Assembly (NCBI GenBank): GCA_019054805.1
Contig: JAHQIY010000003.1
Span: 8,618,001 to 8,682,000 of the forward strand
Origin: Brachionus manjavacas
Taxonomy: Eukaryota > Rotifera > Eurotatoria > Ploima > Brachionidae
DNA length: 64,000 nt
Reading direction: 5' to 3'
A program made the position numbers and the translations under genes. Within the stretch, counting starts at the first letter, position 1. Each line of letters opens with the position of its first letter. The notes beneath the pieces were generated by a model that had not been told where the DNA came from, did no database searches, and saw nothing but the letters and a program-made list of their open reading frames with translations. Positions 34,609 through 44,603 of the stretch are shown piece by piece.

Positions 34609-36120
34609 TCACTCGTGGCTTCGTTCGATTGGTTTTATTGATCCTTCTCTGTCTTTTTGCCATTTTGCATGCATTTCAAGATCGAAAATTCGCCTTATCT
34701 CACAAGACATTTCTTTAATAGTCGCCTGAATTGAATTAAATTGGTGAAACAATAATGGTAATTTCCTAATTACATCTCTTCCCAACAAACAATCATAACC
34801 AGAAATATTTTCGGTGACAATCACCATCGTATTTTCCAACCTCAAATGTGGCACAATTAAACACCTTTTCAAGTAAACAGCTCCAATAATTTTTATCTCA
34901 TTTGAACACGAAAACAATTTGCTTCCGTTGTAAGACCTCATCACCGTGTCCGGATCGTGTCTTTTTAGTAAATTAAAAGTTTTGTAATTAATTATCGTTT
35001 TGTCAGCACCACTATCACACATGTATTCAACTAATGTGTTATTGAACAATGCCTGTCCTACAATTGGGCGACAACAATTCATTTGGGCTTCACCTTGACC
35101 AAGAACTAAAATTTTGTTCAAGTCATTTTGTTCACTCATTGGTTTATTTAATTTAGGTTGGAATGGAACCTCCGCACTTTGATTTTGTTGAATTTGGCCA
35201 TTGTTGCTGTTCTGGTTGTAATTGAATTGTACTCTTTTGTTCTGCTGCTGATTGTAACTGTATCTATTTTTGTCAAACGGTCTATAGTGTTGATACGGTT
35301 CGTGTCTTTGAATTGGCTTATTGTTTCCATCGCTATCGGACGTGTTTTGAATATGATTGTTCACTGTGTCTGTGTCGTAACTCGCCATTTTACACTCGGC
35401 ATACTTGATCAAATCTTCGATTCTGAAGTTTTCTTCCTTTTTTATGTTACGCATTTTCAGCATTTTTGCCCGTGTTTGTTCGCGTAGTCTTTGATTAAGT
35501 AGGCCTTCCACGAAGCGCTCCTGCATCAGTTTGTCAATGTCATCGGATTCGTTGATCGACGGAAACATCCTCTTCACCAATTCCATAATTGCTTTTCCAA
35601 AATCTGCAATATTTTCTTTTGCAGATTGCTTGTGGATTGAAAGCTGGCTCAAATTTACTGGGAGTTCAACGGCTTTCACCGTGTATAACTTCAACAACTC
35701 CTTCTTTAACTCCTCATATCCATTTGTATCAATTAAATACTTTTCTAAATTTTTTATTCTGCTCAATACTTTGTTTTCCATGTTTGATAAAACGATTTCA
35801 ACCCACTCGTCTTTGTTGAAGTGTTTCAAGTAAATTTCTAACACCGTGATCCAAGAGCGCATGTCCATGCCAACCTTGAATTCTTCTACATTCTTTATTG
35901 TTTTGGGTACTAGATTCGAAGCTGCACCTCCACTGTGCCTCTTTTTATCGTTCCTCTCCATGTCAAGTTGCATGGTATTGAAAACGTTAAGGTTTGTTGG
36001 TTTTGAGATTGTTGTTGTTGGTTGAAGCGTGCGATGCCTCCCTCTCTTAAACCACCTATACAGGATTACTGTAAGCGCTCCCAAACATAACAAAACAATT
36101 GTATCGACAGGTATTTTCAC
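34609..36120 (-). CDS. gag: Gypsy gag-protease
   Basis: 503-codon open frame. The middle is gag-like (helical region with WITVLEIYLKHFNKDEW, VNLSQLSIHKQSAKENIADF, FVEGLLNQRLREQ), followed by an Asn/Gln-rich linker. The end is a retropepsin with YMCDSGADKTIINY (DSGA active site, about residue 368) and SGYDCLLGRDVI. I see no CCHC zinc knuckle. The frame starts at a GTG and codes a hydrophobic stretch TIVLLCLGALTVILYRWF near residues 7-24. The first ATG is at 35971-35973, after it, and I found no in-frame ATG upstream before a stop. So either gag starts at 35973 (about 455 residues) or the hydrophobic leader is joined by splicing or non-ATG initiation. The end overlaps the +1-frame start of pol. 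Confidence 0.85.
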   Translation of the reverse strand: MKIPVDTIVLLCLGALTVILYRWFKRGRHRTLQPTTTISKPTNLNVFNTMQLDMERNDKKRHSGGAASNLVPKTIKNVEEFKVGMDMRSWITVLEIYLKHFNKDEWVEIVLSNMENKVLSRIKNLEKYLIDTNGYEELKKELLKLYTVKAVELPVNLSQLSIHKQSAKENIADFGKAIMELVKRMFPSINESDDIDKLMQERFVEGLLNQRLREQTRAKMLKMRNIKKEENFRIEDLIKYAECKMASYDTDTVNNHIQNTSDSDGNNKPIQRHEPYQHYRPFDKNRYSYNQQQNKRVQFNYNQNSNNGQIQQNQSAEVPFQPKLNKPMSEQNDLNKILVLGQGEAQMNCCRPIVGQALFNNTLVEYMCDSGADKTIINYKTFNLLKRHDPDTVMRSYNGSKLFSCSNEIKIIGAVYLKRCLIVPHLRLENTMVIVTENISGYDCLLGRDVIRKLPLLFHQFNSIQATIKEMSCEIRRIFDLEMHAKWQKDREGSIKPIERSHE

Positions 36121-36384
36121 TATAACTAACTGTCCAAACTGAAAAGTATTAGAAATCGACCTGCTTAAAACGGATACAAGTTTTTCAAAAAATGTGGGTT
36201 CTTTAAAAACTTAATGCACACGTGGTTTTGCACACTGTGAACAAAATTAACGTGAATACTGTTTGATTCCACATTTTATAGTTTACAAAAGAAAGAATTG
36301 AAAGAAAAGATAGGAAAGATTTAATCACGTTGACTAAAAACTTTCTTTACACGTGGTTCGTTTCTATTCTTAACAAGAATTAAC

Positions 36385-36399
36385 ACCTTAGGGACGCCA
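36385..36399 (-). promoter_or_regulatory. candidate tRNA primer-binding site
   Basis: On the minus strand TGGCGTCCCTAAGGT begins one base after the 5' LTR. A TGG start matches the CCA end of a tRNA. The complement would be a tRNA ending ACCTTAGGGACGCCA; I cannot name the tRNA with certainty. It does not match the tRNA-Gln in this window. Confidence 0.65.
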
Positions 36400-36400
36400 A

Positions 36401-36718
36401 TGTTACGGGCCTAAACAATTTATGTCTCTATGTTACTTAGGCCCTAACAAGAATTAAAAGAAATTGTTCTTTTTTTATATTTATTTAAATAAATGAAAAA
36501 GGCCACTTCTAGCCGAAATACAATGTATAAAGAAAAGAATAAAGAAAAAATAATAAAGAAAAATAATAATAATGATGATGCAAAAACAAACTGTTTTCAC
36601 AGTGTTTTATACTTGAAATTCGATTCAGTTTACACTGATCCAATTTCAAGTATAAACTGACTAAACCAAGTTCTTCTTTAAGTTGAAAGTAGTTGTTGTC
36701 ATTTAAAGGACTACAACA
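36401..36718 (-). repeat. 5' LTR of the Gypsy element
   Basis: The same 318 bp as 29516-29833 by eye, followed by ATAA (36719-36722), the right copy of the target duplication. It should contain the element promoter, but I could not assign a TATA box with confidence in such AT-rich sequence. Confidence 0.93.
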
Positions 36719-36722
36719 ATAA

Positions 36723-39148
36723 AATTAATTCTTTACAAAATATAAATTAAATTTTTGAAAATAAATTGGGAAAAAATAAAACTTTGTAAAATTTATGTTT
36801 GGTTTACTTATATTTAATTTTTAATTGTCAAAAGAAGTCTAAAAAGTTTCTTGGACCTTCTAGTGTTGAATTAAACAAAATTGACTGTTCTCCAAAACGA
36901 TAATTCTAACTTAAAATAGTATTGATTTGACATGATGGTCAACGGTAAATTTACGTAAATATACGAATATTTACTTGTTTCCTCGTAAATTGTAAAGAGC
37001 CGAAATGTGTTTATTTTAAACGCTTTTCATTGAATTTTTTATATTTAATTATTCTTAAAGTTTTTTTAAAAAAAAAATTCCTAAATTTACGAAAATTCAC
37101 ACTTTATTATGGTAAAAAATGGCAAAAAACTATAAAGATAAAGTATATATAAACTCATCAAGATAATGACCCTAAGCAGACAGCTGCTATTATTTTAGAC
37201 AATTTTAAAACTTAAAAAATTTTACTTTTTTGCCCCATTTTTTTATTATTTTTATCTATCAGCATCGGCGGCAACTCAAAATAAGAAAGGTTCAAGAAAG
37301 GTTTGAAAAATTTAATTGTGGTGATACCAGCATTAAATTTTTCATGCCTTCGAAAGAACTGAGTGTCTGAACTTGATTAATTAAATATTATTAAAAACTC
37401 TTTTTTTAATTGATAAATTAAAAACTTTCAAAAAAAACGTAAATTTTGCGACTCAAAATGAAATCATTTATGACTTAAACAAAGATAAGCTTATATAAAT
37501 CAAACCTGTCAAAAAAAACTGTTCCAATAATTACATACACACATATTTGAGACATTTTCAAATAAATAGTAAAATTAATCAATACGATTTAAATAGAATC
37601 ATTGATAAATAATTTAAATAACTTTAAGTTGATTAATATGCTCTAAAAATTACAAAATTTATTCACATAAATTAATCATTAAAAGCGATCGATAAAAATA
37701 ATTACTTTTTAATTAAAAGATAAATACTTTATTGTAAAATATTAATAAAATTAACTTTTCTTGGAAAAGGCTAATATAAAAAAAGCTCATCATCCTCAAT
37801 TTATTTGGAAAAATATACCAGAATCTTAATTTCTTTTAAACAAAAGACAAAAGAAAAAAATGCAAGCACAATTTTACCTAATGTTTTATATGGCTTTTGT
37901 TCTAGATTTTTAATTTTAAAAATTTTCAAAAAAGTTGTTCGTTAATGGACAAAAAAATACGATTTTAGCATAACACCGATTATATTAAAAATTTATACCT
38001 TTTTTTCTTACTCTTTGTAAAACAAATATGATTTATTCCTTTTTTTTTCTTTAGCCTAGAGATTTTCTTTTTTTAAAAATCAATTTAATTTTTCATGTCA
38101 ATTTTATGCATACAAATTTGAACACGAATGTAAACAAAAAAAAATGCACAAAAATTAGATTGCAGAGCAATTACAGATGCTGGTCAAATGTTGTACTGGT
38201 TTCTGCTGATATATTTTACAAATTCAAATTAAGTGTCTCTGAAAATAATCTTATAGAGAAAAAAAATGAATATTTTTTAAAATTTATTCATTATAATTAA
38301 AATATGAGTGATATTATAATCAAAGCTCAAATTTTAAAAGTCTATTTAAATTTCAACTAAAAATAATTTATTCAATTAAATAAATAGATAAGCCATGATA
38401 AAATTAGAGATGAAAACAAAAAATCTATAAGAATTGTTTAAAGACAAAAATTTAAAGACTTTTTTCAAATTTTTCATTAAGATTTAAAAAAAAGGAATTA
38501 AGAGTAAAAGTTTTTCTAGCAAAAGACAATTAAGTGCAAAAAATATCTTTTGCCTAAATTCATAGAAGCAAATAATAGTCTTGTAAAAGATTTAAATTTT
38601 ATAATCTGTATATCATCTAAAGCGCGCTTGAAAAGTGAGTTTTTAAGATGGAAAAAAAAATTTGCGTCATTAAGTAAAAATACATTGTGCTCAAATTAAT
38701 TAAAGCTAGAATAAATGCAAAAGATGCTAATATAGTAAAAATCATGAACAAATATAATTTTATTAATTTTCCAAAATTTACAATTAAAAAAAAATTGAAA
38801 TTTCATAAAAATAGAGTTATAATTTTTACCAACTGAATACAAAATGGTTATAAAGTTGAGAAGCGGGTGGTAATTTTAAATGTCTTTATTTAATATTTAT
38901 TTTATTTATTCTATTTATTATTTATTTATTCAATGAACGCCTTGTAGGCGATGTAAAAAAAAAAATTAAAAATAAAAATAAAATTAATAATCGTAAGACA
39001 AAAGAATTGATTTATATTTTCGAAAAAATAATAATCTTAAAAATTTTTCTAGAATCCAAAAATAAAGTCTTTAATCTTGAAAAAATTGGTTTTTAAAACC
39101 CAATATATTATCATCGAATTAAAGATAATTGATTATGTTAATTCAATT
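36723..39148. other. gene-free AT-rich stretch
   Basis: No supported gene. The 64-codon frame at 38106-38300 has no recognisable content. The only structured item is the hairpin/A-tail motif at 38911-38975. Confidence 0.5.
38911..38975 (+). repeat. hairpin plus A-rich tail, retroposon 3' end-like
   Basis: TATTTATTTATTCAATGAA is followed by CGCCTTGTAGGCGATGTAAA and a long A-rich run. CGCCT/AGGCG can pair. The T-rich lead-in, short stem and TGTAAAA order parallels 2351-2410 and 5541-5600 although the stem bases differ. Confidence 0.4.
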
Positions 39149-39727
39149 TCAGAAGGAAAAATGTCTTGAAAAGAAGCTGGATTAACACCAATGCAATAAT
39201 AAAAAAAAAAAATTTATAAAATAAAATAGATTTATTTTTTTAAAAAAAAATCTTTATTTTATATTAAAATAAAATAAAATAAAATAAATAAATAAATAAC
39301 AATAAATGTTTTTAAAGGCTTTTTAAGAACAAAAAATTAAAATCATACAAATTAATTTTTCTTTTTATTACCTCATGTTGGCTGAAATTTGTGGGCTTAA
39401 ATAAGAAAAAATGTTGTTAATTTAATAAATTTTCTCAGAATTATTTTGTCTAGTTTTTTAAATCTGCATAAAAATCTGGAGTTGTGGGGGTAAACTTAGG
39501 ACTAGATTCAATAAAACCTAAAAAACTCTTAATTTTTACTCTGTTCAGTGCAGTGACATGGTCAACGAATTTTTTCAAAATATCTAGACACTTCATTTTA
39601 TAGATTTAATTGAGAGCCTTCAGAAAATATGCATTAAAATATAATTATGTAAGGTAAAATTCAAGATATTGGGTGCTAAGAGCGTCTGTCTTTCTTTGTT
39701 TATAAAGAGTCTGGCCAGGGTAAATTT
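39149..39727 (+). repeat. dispersed repeat, copy B
   Basis: Second copy of the repeat at 27124-27600, same orientation. It has an extra A/T simple-sequence block (about 39218-39305, including TAAAATAAAATAAAATAAAT) and about 41 bp near 39592-39632 absent from copy A. The remaining blocks align closely. The two copies flank the Gypsy insertion and about 4 kb of other DNA. Confidence 0.75.
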
Positions 39728-40482
39728 GATACCTCCTGAAAAAGCTAATAAAAGTTGAAAAATTTAAAAATTTAAAAAATATTTTTAAACTAAAATTTGT
39801 TTATCTCAAGATAGAATAACTCCAATTAAAACCAAATTTTATTCTTGAAAATAATGTGCTAAAATAAATTGATTTAAATGATATTTTCTGCAATTATTAA
39901 ATTTTTTTAATATTTAATTAACTGATTATTGATTTAGATGAGCTAAATTTTTAGCAAATTTTTATTCTTTAACTTTCTTTTTCAAATAAAGAAATACACT
40001 TTTGATCTAAAAATTCAAAATTAAACATTTTTTATTTGAAAAATTGTCGAATTTCATAAATTAGAAAAAAGTCTAGTGATAAAAAATTAAAAACAAAAAT
40101 TATTATATCAAAAAAAAATTGGAAACTGTCGATCAAGATCTTTTTTTATTTTTAGATAATACAATTTTTTATGCTTGAATTGATAAATAATTTTGAAAAA
40201 ATAAATACAAAAAAGAAATTACAAAAATCAGCTTGTTTTTATTTTATTGAAGGTCATTCGAGTCAGATTGAATGCTAATATAAATACTTTAATCATATTA
40301 TAATCAAAAAATACTCATTTATATTTCAAAAAATTTCTATTCAAAATTGAAATCTTATTTTTATCAAGCATTTTTTATAATAAAAATTTATAATTTTTAA
40401 CAAAAAATAATAATAGCTAAAAATAAAAGAAATTTACCTTACATTATTTAAAATTTTAAATGTAAAGAGACAACACATAGTG

Positions 40483-42202
40483 ATGACTTCAGCGGAACTC
40501 GAATCGCCTTTAATGAGCGATCACTTTATCAACTACAAATCCAAGACAAAAATTAAATTGGAATTATATGCCAATTTAATCAGATTTTACGCAAAAAATA
40601 ACATTCCGGAATTTATTTTGAATTTAAACGATTTGGCAGGCTCATCGATTGGCAAGGGACATAATAAAGATGACACGAGCTCGTACCTTATCCTTTACAC
40701 TTACATTAAAAATCCAAAAAATCCCAGCTCAAAACGGAAACGCATCACATACGAACTTTCATATCCACATTACACCACTTATGAGCAAAATTTAATTCAT
40801 GTATCAAAATGGCACTCACAACTAGATAAAATCCTTAAAAAAAGACTTTTTTCAGATAGTGATAAAGTCAAGCCATTTCTTGTTTTTGTAAACCCAAATG
40901 CTGGTTCTGGTAAAGCAAAAAATATCTATTTTGAAAGAGTGTGTCCCATTTTTTCCGAAGCCAATTTGTCTGATGTGCTGGTTTTTACTCGTAAATTAAT
41001 TATTTTAATTTATCTTTTTTATTTGAAATTATTAATAAAAATAAATTGATTTTTTTTATTAAGAACAGCAGAATTTCGCCAGAGAATATGTTAAAGAGGC
41101 TAAATTAGACGATTTTGCTGCTATATTGGTTATTTCTGGCGACGGACTAATGCACGAAGTTATAAATGGTTTAATGGAAAGAAAAGATTGGCCAACTGCT
41201 ATCAAAACTCCACTCGGACACATACCTGGTAACAGAAAATGAAAAAAAAAATTCAATCTCTAAAATTTGGAAAAGGTGGATCTGCTAACGCTTTATCATG
41301 CTGTGTAGCTTATCTATCCAAAGAAGTTTTTAAAGGCATGTCAATAGAATCATTTGCCGCACAGACTTGTTTCAATCTGACCAAGTCTTTGGTAAATCCA
41401 ATAGACTTGGTAGCTTTTGAACTAAGTGACCGGCGTATAGTCCATTCTTTTTTGTCGTTTGAATGGGCTATAATAGCCGATGTTGATTTGGAAAGCGAGA
41501 AGTACCGATTTTTGGGCGGTATGAGATTTGCTCTAGGCGCTGTGAAAAGAATTATAAGTAAATTTTTTTATTAACTTTAAATTTAAAAATAAAATTGAAA
41601 TAAAATATAAAATTTTAGACTTGAGAGTTTATAGAGGTCGATTTTCTTTTCTGCCAGCTGATGATTACATGGATTATACACCCAAGGATTCGTCAATAAA
41701 AATTAACCGGCAAAACAGTTCAATTGATTTAAAAGAAAGTGAATCAATGGCGGACAATTCGGGGGAGATGCAATCAAAATTTAAATACTTGTCATCTTTA
41801 GACAAACCTGTTCCAAACAACTGGTTGACAATAGAAGAAGATTTTGTTCTTTTTTTAGTTACCTATTTGCCATTGATAAGTTCTGATTTTTTAGCTTCAC
41901 CAGAAGCAACATTTGATGATGGTCACATGCACGTCATTTACATCAAACAAGGAATTACTAAAACAGAGCTGTTAAAATTATTTTCCAATACAGAAAATGG
42001 CGATCACCTAAAGCATGATCTAGTTGAATACGTGAAAGTCAAGGCATTTAGATTAGAGCCGATTGGTCTGGTAAGTAATGGTCAAGTGCAGACTTCAAAC
42101 CGAGGGATTATGATGATAGATGGAGAAAGCGTGCCCACCGGAGTAATTCAAGCTGAGATTATGCCTTCATTAGGAAATATTTTAGCTAATTTAAAAGAAT
42201 AA
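40483..42202 (+). CDS. SPHK: sphingosine kinase
   Basis: Phosphorylates sphingosine to sphingosine-1-phosphate. Four phase-consistent exons (40483-40990, 41064-41228, 41276-41557, 41619-42202) give 512 residues. The diacylglycerol-kinase catalytic domain opens with PFLVFVNPNAGSGKA, then LVISGDGLMHEVINGLMER (nucleotide-binding/catalytic SGDG) and PGGSANALS. Next come a typical NPIDLVAFEL...SFLSFEWAIIADVDLESEKY lipid-binding segment and RVYRGRFSFLP. The C-terminal part has a ...DFVLFLV...ATFDDGHMHVIYI...I block and FRLEPIG...IDGE, as in SPHK1/2. The N-terminal 120 residues resemble a degenerate PH-like region of the family. The start is the ATG at 40483; the preceding codon is GTG. Introns are 47-73 nt. 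No transmembrane segment is seen, so it is probably cytosolic. It lies convergent to the minus-strand genes at 42.3-44.6 kb. Confidence 0.92.
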
Positions 42203-42294
42203 TTTATTGTTTTTATTGTTTATTTTTTACTAATAATTTTATCATAATAAACTTTTTATAAATAGCAGCATATTTACAATTGAAAAAAAATTAT

Positions 42295-42547
42295 CTAGCT
42301 GCCATGGCCTAAAATATTGGGTTTTTTTTCGGGCATTTTTATTTTCGATCCATGACCCATTTTGCACTTTGGATTAAACCCTTCTTTAAAAACTCTAAAA
42401 CAAAAAAATAATTTGATTTGATAATTGAAAAAGGTAAGTTTACTTTAATTTTGGAAAGTTGGTGTTTAAATGATGTAGAATTATGGCGTTAAAAGGAAAT
42501 TTTCGACCATGTCCAAATCCATCGATTCTTTCATCATTACAATCCAT
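42295..42547 (-). CDS. small two-exon protein with three GHG motifs, unknown function
   Basis: Exon 1 (42444-42547) and exon 2 (42295-42394), joined by a 49-nt GT-AG intron in phase 2, give 67 residues starting MDCNDERIDGFGHGRKFPF and ending KPNILGHGS. The tripeptide GHG occurs three times (GFGHGRK, KMGHGSK, ILGHGS). The protein is basic, with two Cys and no signal peptide or transmembrane segment. It lies between the 3' ends of sphingosine kinase and the P450, 160 nt from the P450 stop, on the P450 strand, so it could alternatively be an exon pair of the P450 3' region. I do not recognise the family. Support is the clean splice sites, a frame kept over both exons, and non-random composition. 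Confidence 0.5.
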
Positions 42548-42706
42548 TTTATTTTAAAATTTTAAAATAAAAACTGAATTTTTTATTCAAATTTCAATTT
42601 TCAAAAATTGTTAAGAAATATTAAGCTGATTAAAGATAGATTTGTTTTGAATTATTTAATTTAAAAATTTGATAATAAAATTCAAAATTTTGTTCCAAAA
42701 TAAAAT

Positions 42707-44603
42707 TTAAAATTTAGAATTGAGAAAAACTTTTACTCGATCAACAGGTCTCAGTGTTGTTCGTTCTACCACATTAAGAGACTGGGATGGATCAAGTGAA
42801 AAGTCAAAATGCTGAATAAACTTTGCTAATATCAGTCTTCCTTCGAGCATCGCAAAATTTTGTCCGATACAATTTCTCGGTCCGATTGAAAACGGAAAAT
42901 ATGTGTAACTTGTTATTCTTAAAAAATTTTATTCATTCAAAAAATTAAAGATAAACTAAAAATTACTTGTTTTCTCTGGCAAACAGATCTTCGCTAATGA
43001 ATCTTTCTGGGATGAACTCGTCTGGTCTAGGAAAATATTTTTCACTTCGTGCCATAACAAATGGACTCAAGTAAAACCAAGTATTTTTCGGAATTTTTTT
43101 TCCACAAATTTCTATTTCTTCAGAAGTAATTCTTGAAAAAGCAGCTACAGGAGGCCATTTTCTTAACGCCTCTTTGAAAACTGCACTCGTATAAGTTAAT
43201 CTAGAAATATCTTCATTTGAAATGTCTTGTTTTCGACCCAAAACATCTTCAATTTCATTTTTAAGTCTTTGATTTTTTGCTAAAGTTATTTTTATTTATT
43301 TAGGTTTCCAAAAAAATTACTTTTTCAGTACCCTTTCATTTTGACCGAGTTCAAGTACACAAAAACTTAAAGCATTGGCAGTTGTTTCTTGTCCCGCAAT
43401 GAAAAATGTAACAAAATCATCAATCAGCAATTCAAAGTCCAAATCTTCGGTACTCTCTTTAACAAATTTTTAATTTGGTTTTTTTTTTAATTACAAAATG
43501 TACTGGCGTGACGCAGAATATCTGAAAGAATAGTTCTGGACATGTGATTACTTTTCTCGAAATCATTGATGATTTCGCTCAGTTTTTCAGCTGAAAATTT
43601 TCTCAAATTTCTTATTGACTGTTTTATTTCTTTTATCAAATTTTTATTTTCTAGCCTTATCTAAAATTAAAGAAATAAAATTTGATCTACTTTCTAATTA
43701 TTACCTCTGATAAAGGATCAGTCATTTTTAAAGTAAGACCATGAAGGGCTTTGGCTATAAAAGTATTGAGTTTTGACTCTTGGTTGTTAATTGTATCAAG
43801 ATCAAGATCAAAAGCAATCTAAGAACAAATTAAAAAAAAAAATTTAACTGTAAAATAATTGAGTACTTTGGCAATGGCATCAAGAGCCATTCTATTGAAT
43901 TCATCAAACAGGCAGATAGATTTATTTGAATCTGCAAATAAATTTAACTTCTGAATAAGTTCATTTCCTTTTGAGTTAAAATGGTCAATGCTTTCCGAAA
44001 TGGCACTAGGAGAAAATTGCTAAAAATAAATTTTATTTATTATCAATACTTTTTTTTAAATCCATGATTAAAAAGTGCTCGTCTATTTCTCCATTTTTCT
44101 TTATCAATTTCAGAAACTAGTCCATGGCCTAAAAAGCGCTCTCCGAATGGAAACCCAACTATTTTATAAATTTCAGGTTTTTTGGGAAAATCCTTATCGA
44201 TCAAAATTTTCTTTAAAAAATTATTTTTAATTAAAATGAAAAAATTTTTGAAAATTGAAATAACTTTTATGGCTTCTTCTTCACTTGTGATGCATACCAT
44301 TTGATGTAAAAATTGGTATACGTACACTGAGCCGAATTTATTTGACCAGTTAAGTTGTAGCTCTTCAATAAAATTGCTCTTTGACAAAAATTCATGAATA
44401 GTAAAGTATTGACCAAAAAAAAATCCAATTAAACTTGAATAAAATTTTGATTCTTTTCTTCATTTTTTAAAAATATACCCGCTAGATTTTGGACAAGGAA
44501 GGTGTTCATATTTTTTTCGCAGAATAAAGAATTTTAAAGTAATTAGCAAAGAGATAATCAGGAACAAAAAAAATAGTGAATCAATTATTACACAACCAGT
44601 CAT
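42707..44603 (-). CDS. cytochrome P450, CYP46-like
   Basis: Haem monooxygenase anchored in the ER membrane. Nine exons, phase-consistent: 44479-44603, 44265-44433, 44050-44210, 43867-44005, 43705-43818, 43504-43660, 43321-43456, 42967-43266, 42707-42917; 503 residues (human CYP46A1 has 500). N-terminal anchor IIDSLFFLFLIISLLITLKF at about 6-25, then PCPKSSG. The GLVSEIDKEKW block precedes the C-helix WRNRR. I-helix FFIAGQETTANAL, K-helix KEALR (ExxR), PERF, and the haem loop FSIGPRNCIGQNFAMLEGRL with the Cys ligand are all present, so it looks catalytically intact. Block spacing follows CYP46A (cholesterol 24-hydroxylase) more closely than CYP3 or CYP4, but the substrate cannot be read from sequence. 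Two acceptors were chosen for frame: exon 4 begins after CTCCTAG and exon 8 after ATCAAAG. Confidence 0.9.

Larger units (their letters stand above)
29516..36718 (-). mobile_element. Ty3/Gypsy LTR retrotransposon with an extra 3' ORF
   Basis: A 7.2-kb element on the minus strand. It has two 318-bp LTRs (TG...CA ends) that look identical by eye, a 4-bp target duplication ATAA (29512-29515 and 36719-36722), a primer-binding-site candidate one base inside the 5' LTR and a purine tract next to the 3' LTR. Coding order 5' to 3' is gag-protease (34609-36120), RT/RNase H (32784-34574), rest of RNase H and integrase (30878-32824), and a third ORF (29882-30580). RT-RNase H-integrase order and a GPY/F-like motif (KYYGPYVIV) after the integrase core place it in Ty3/Gypsy. 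Identical LTRs imply recent insertion. It is probably not autonomous as it stands because the pol frame is broken near 32834-32852. It is markedly enriched in CACNGTG. Confidence 0.95.

Noticed and set aside
44211-44264. Continuous reading through the P450 exon 2/3 boundary
   Set aside because: The intervening 54 nt is AT-rich, bounded by GT and AG, and translates to Phe/Lys/Asn filler absent from the P450 family; removing it restores alignment.
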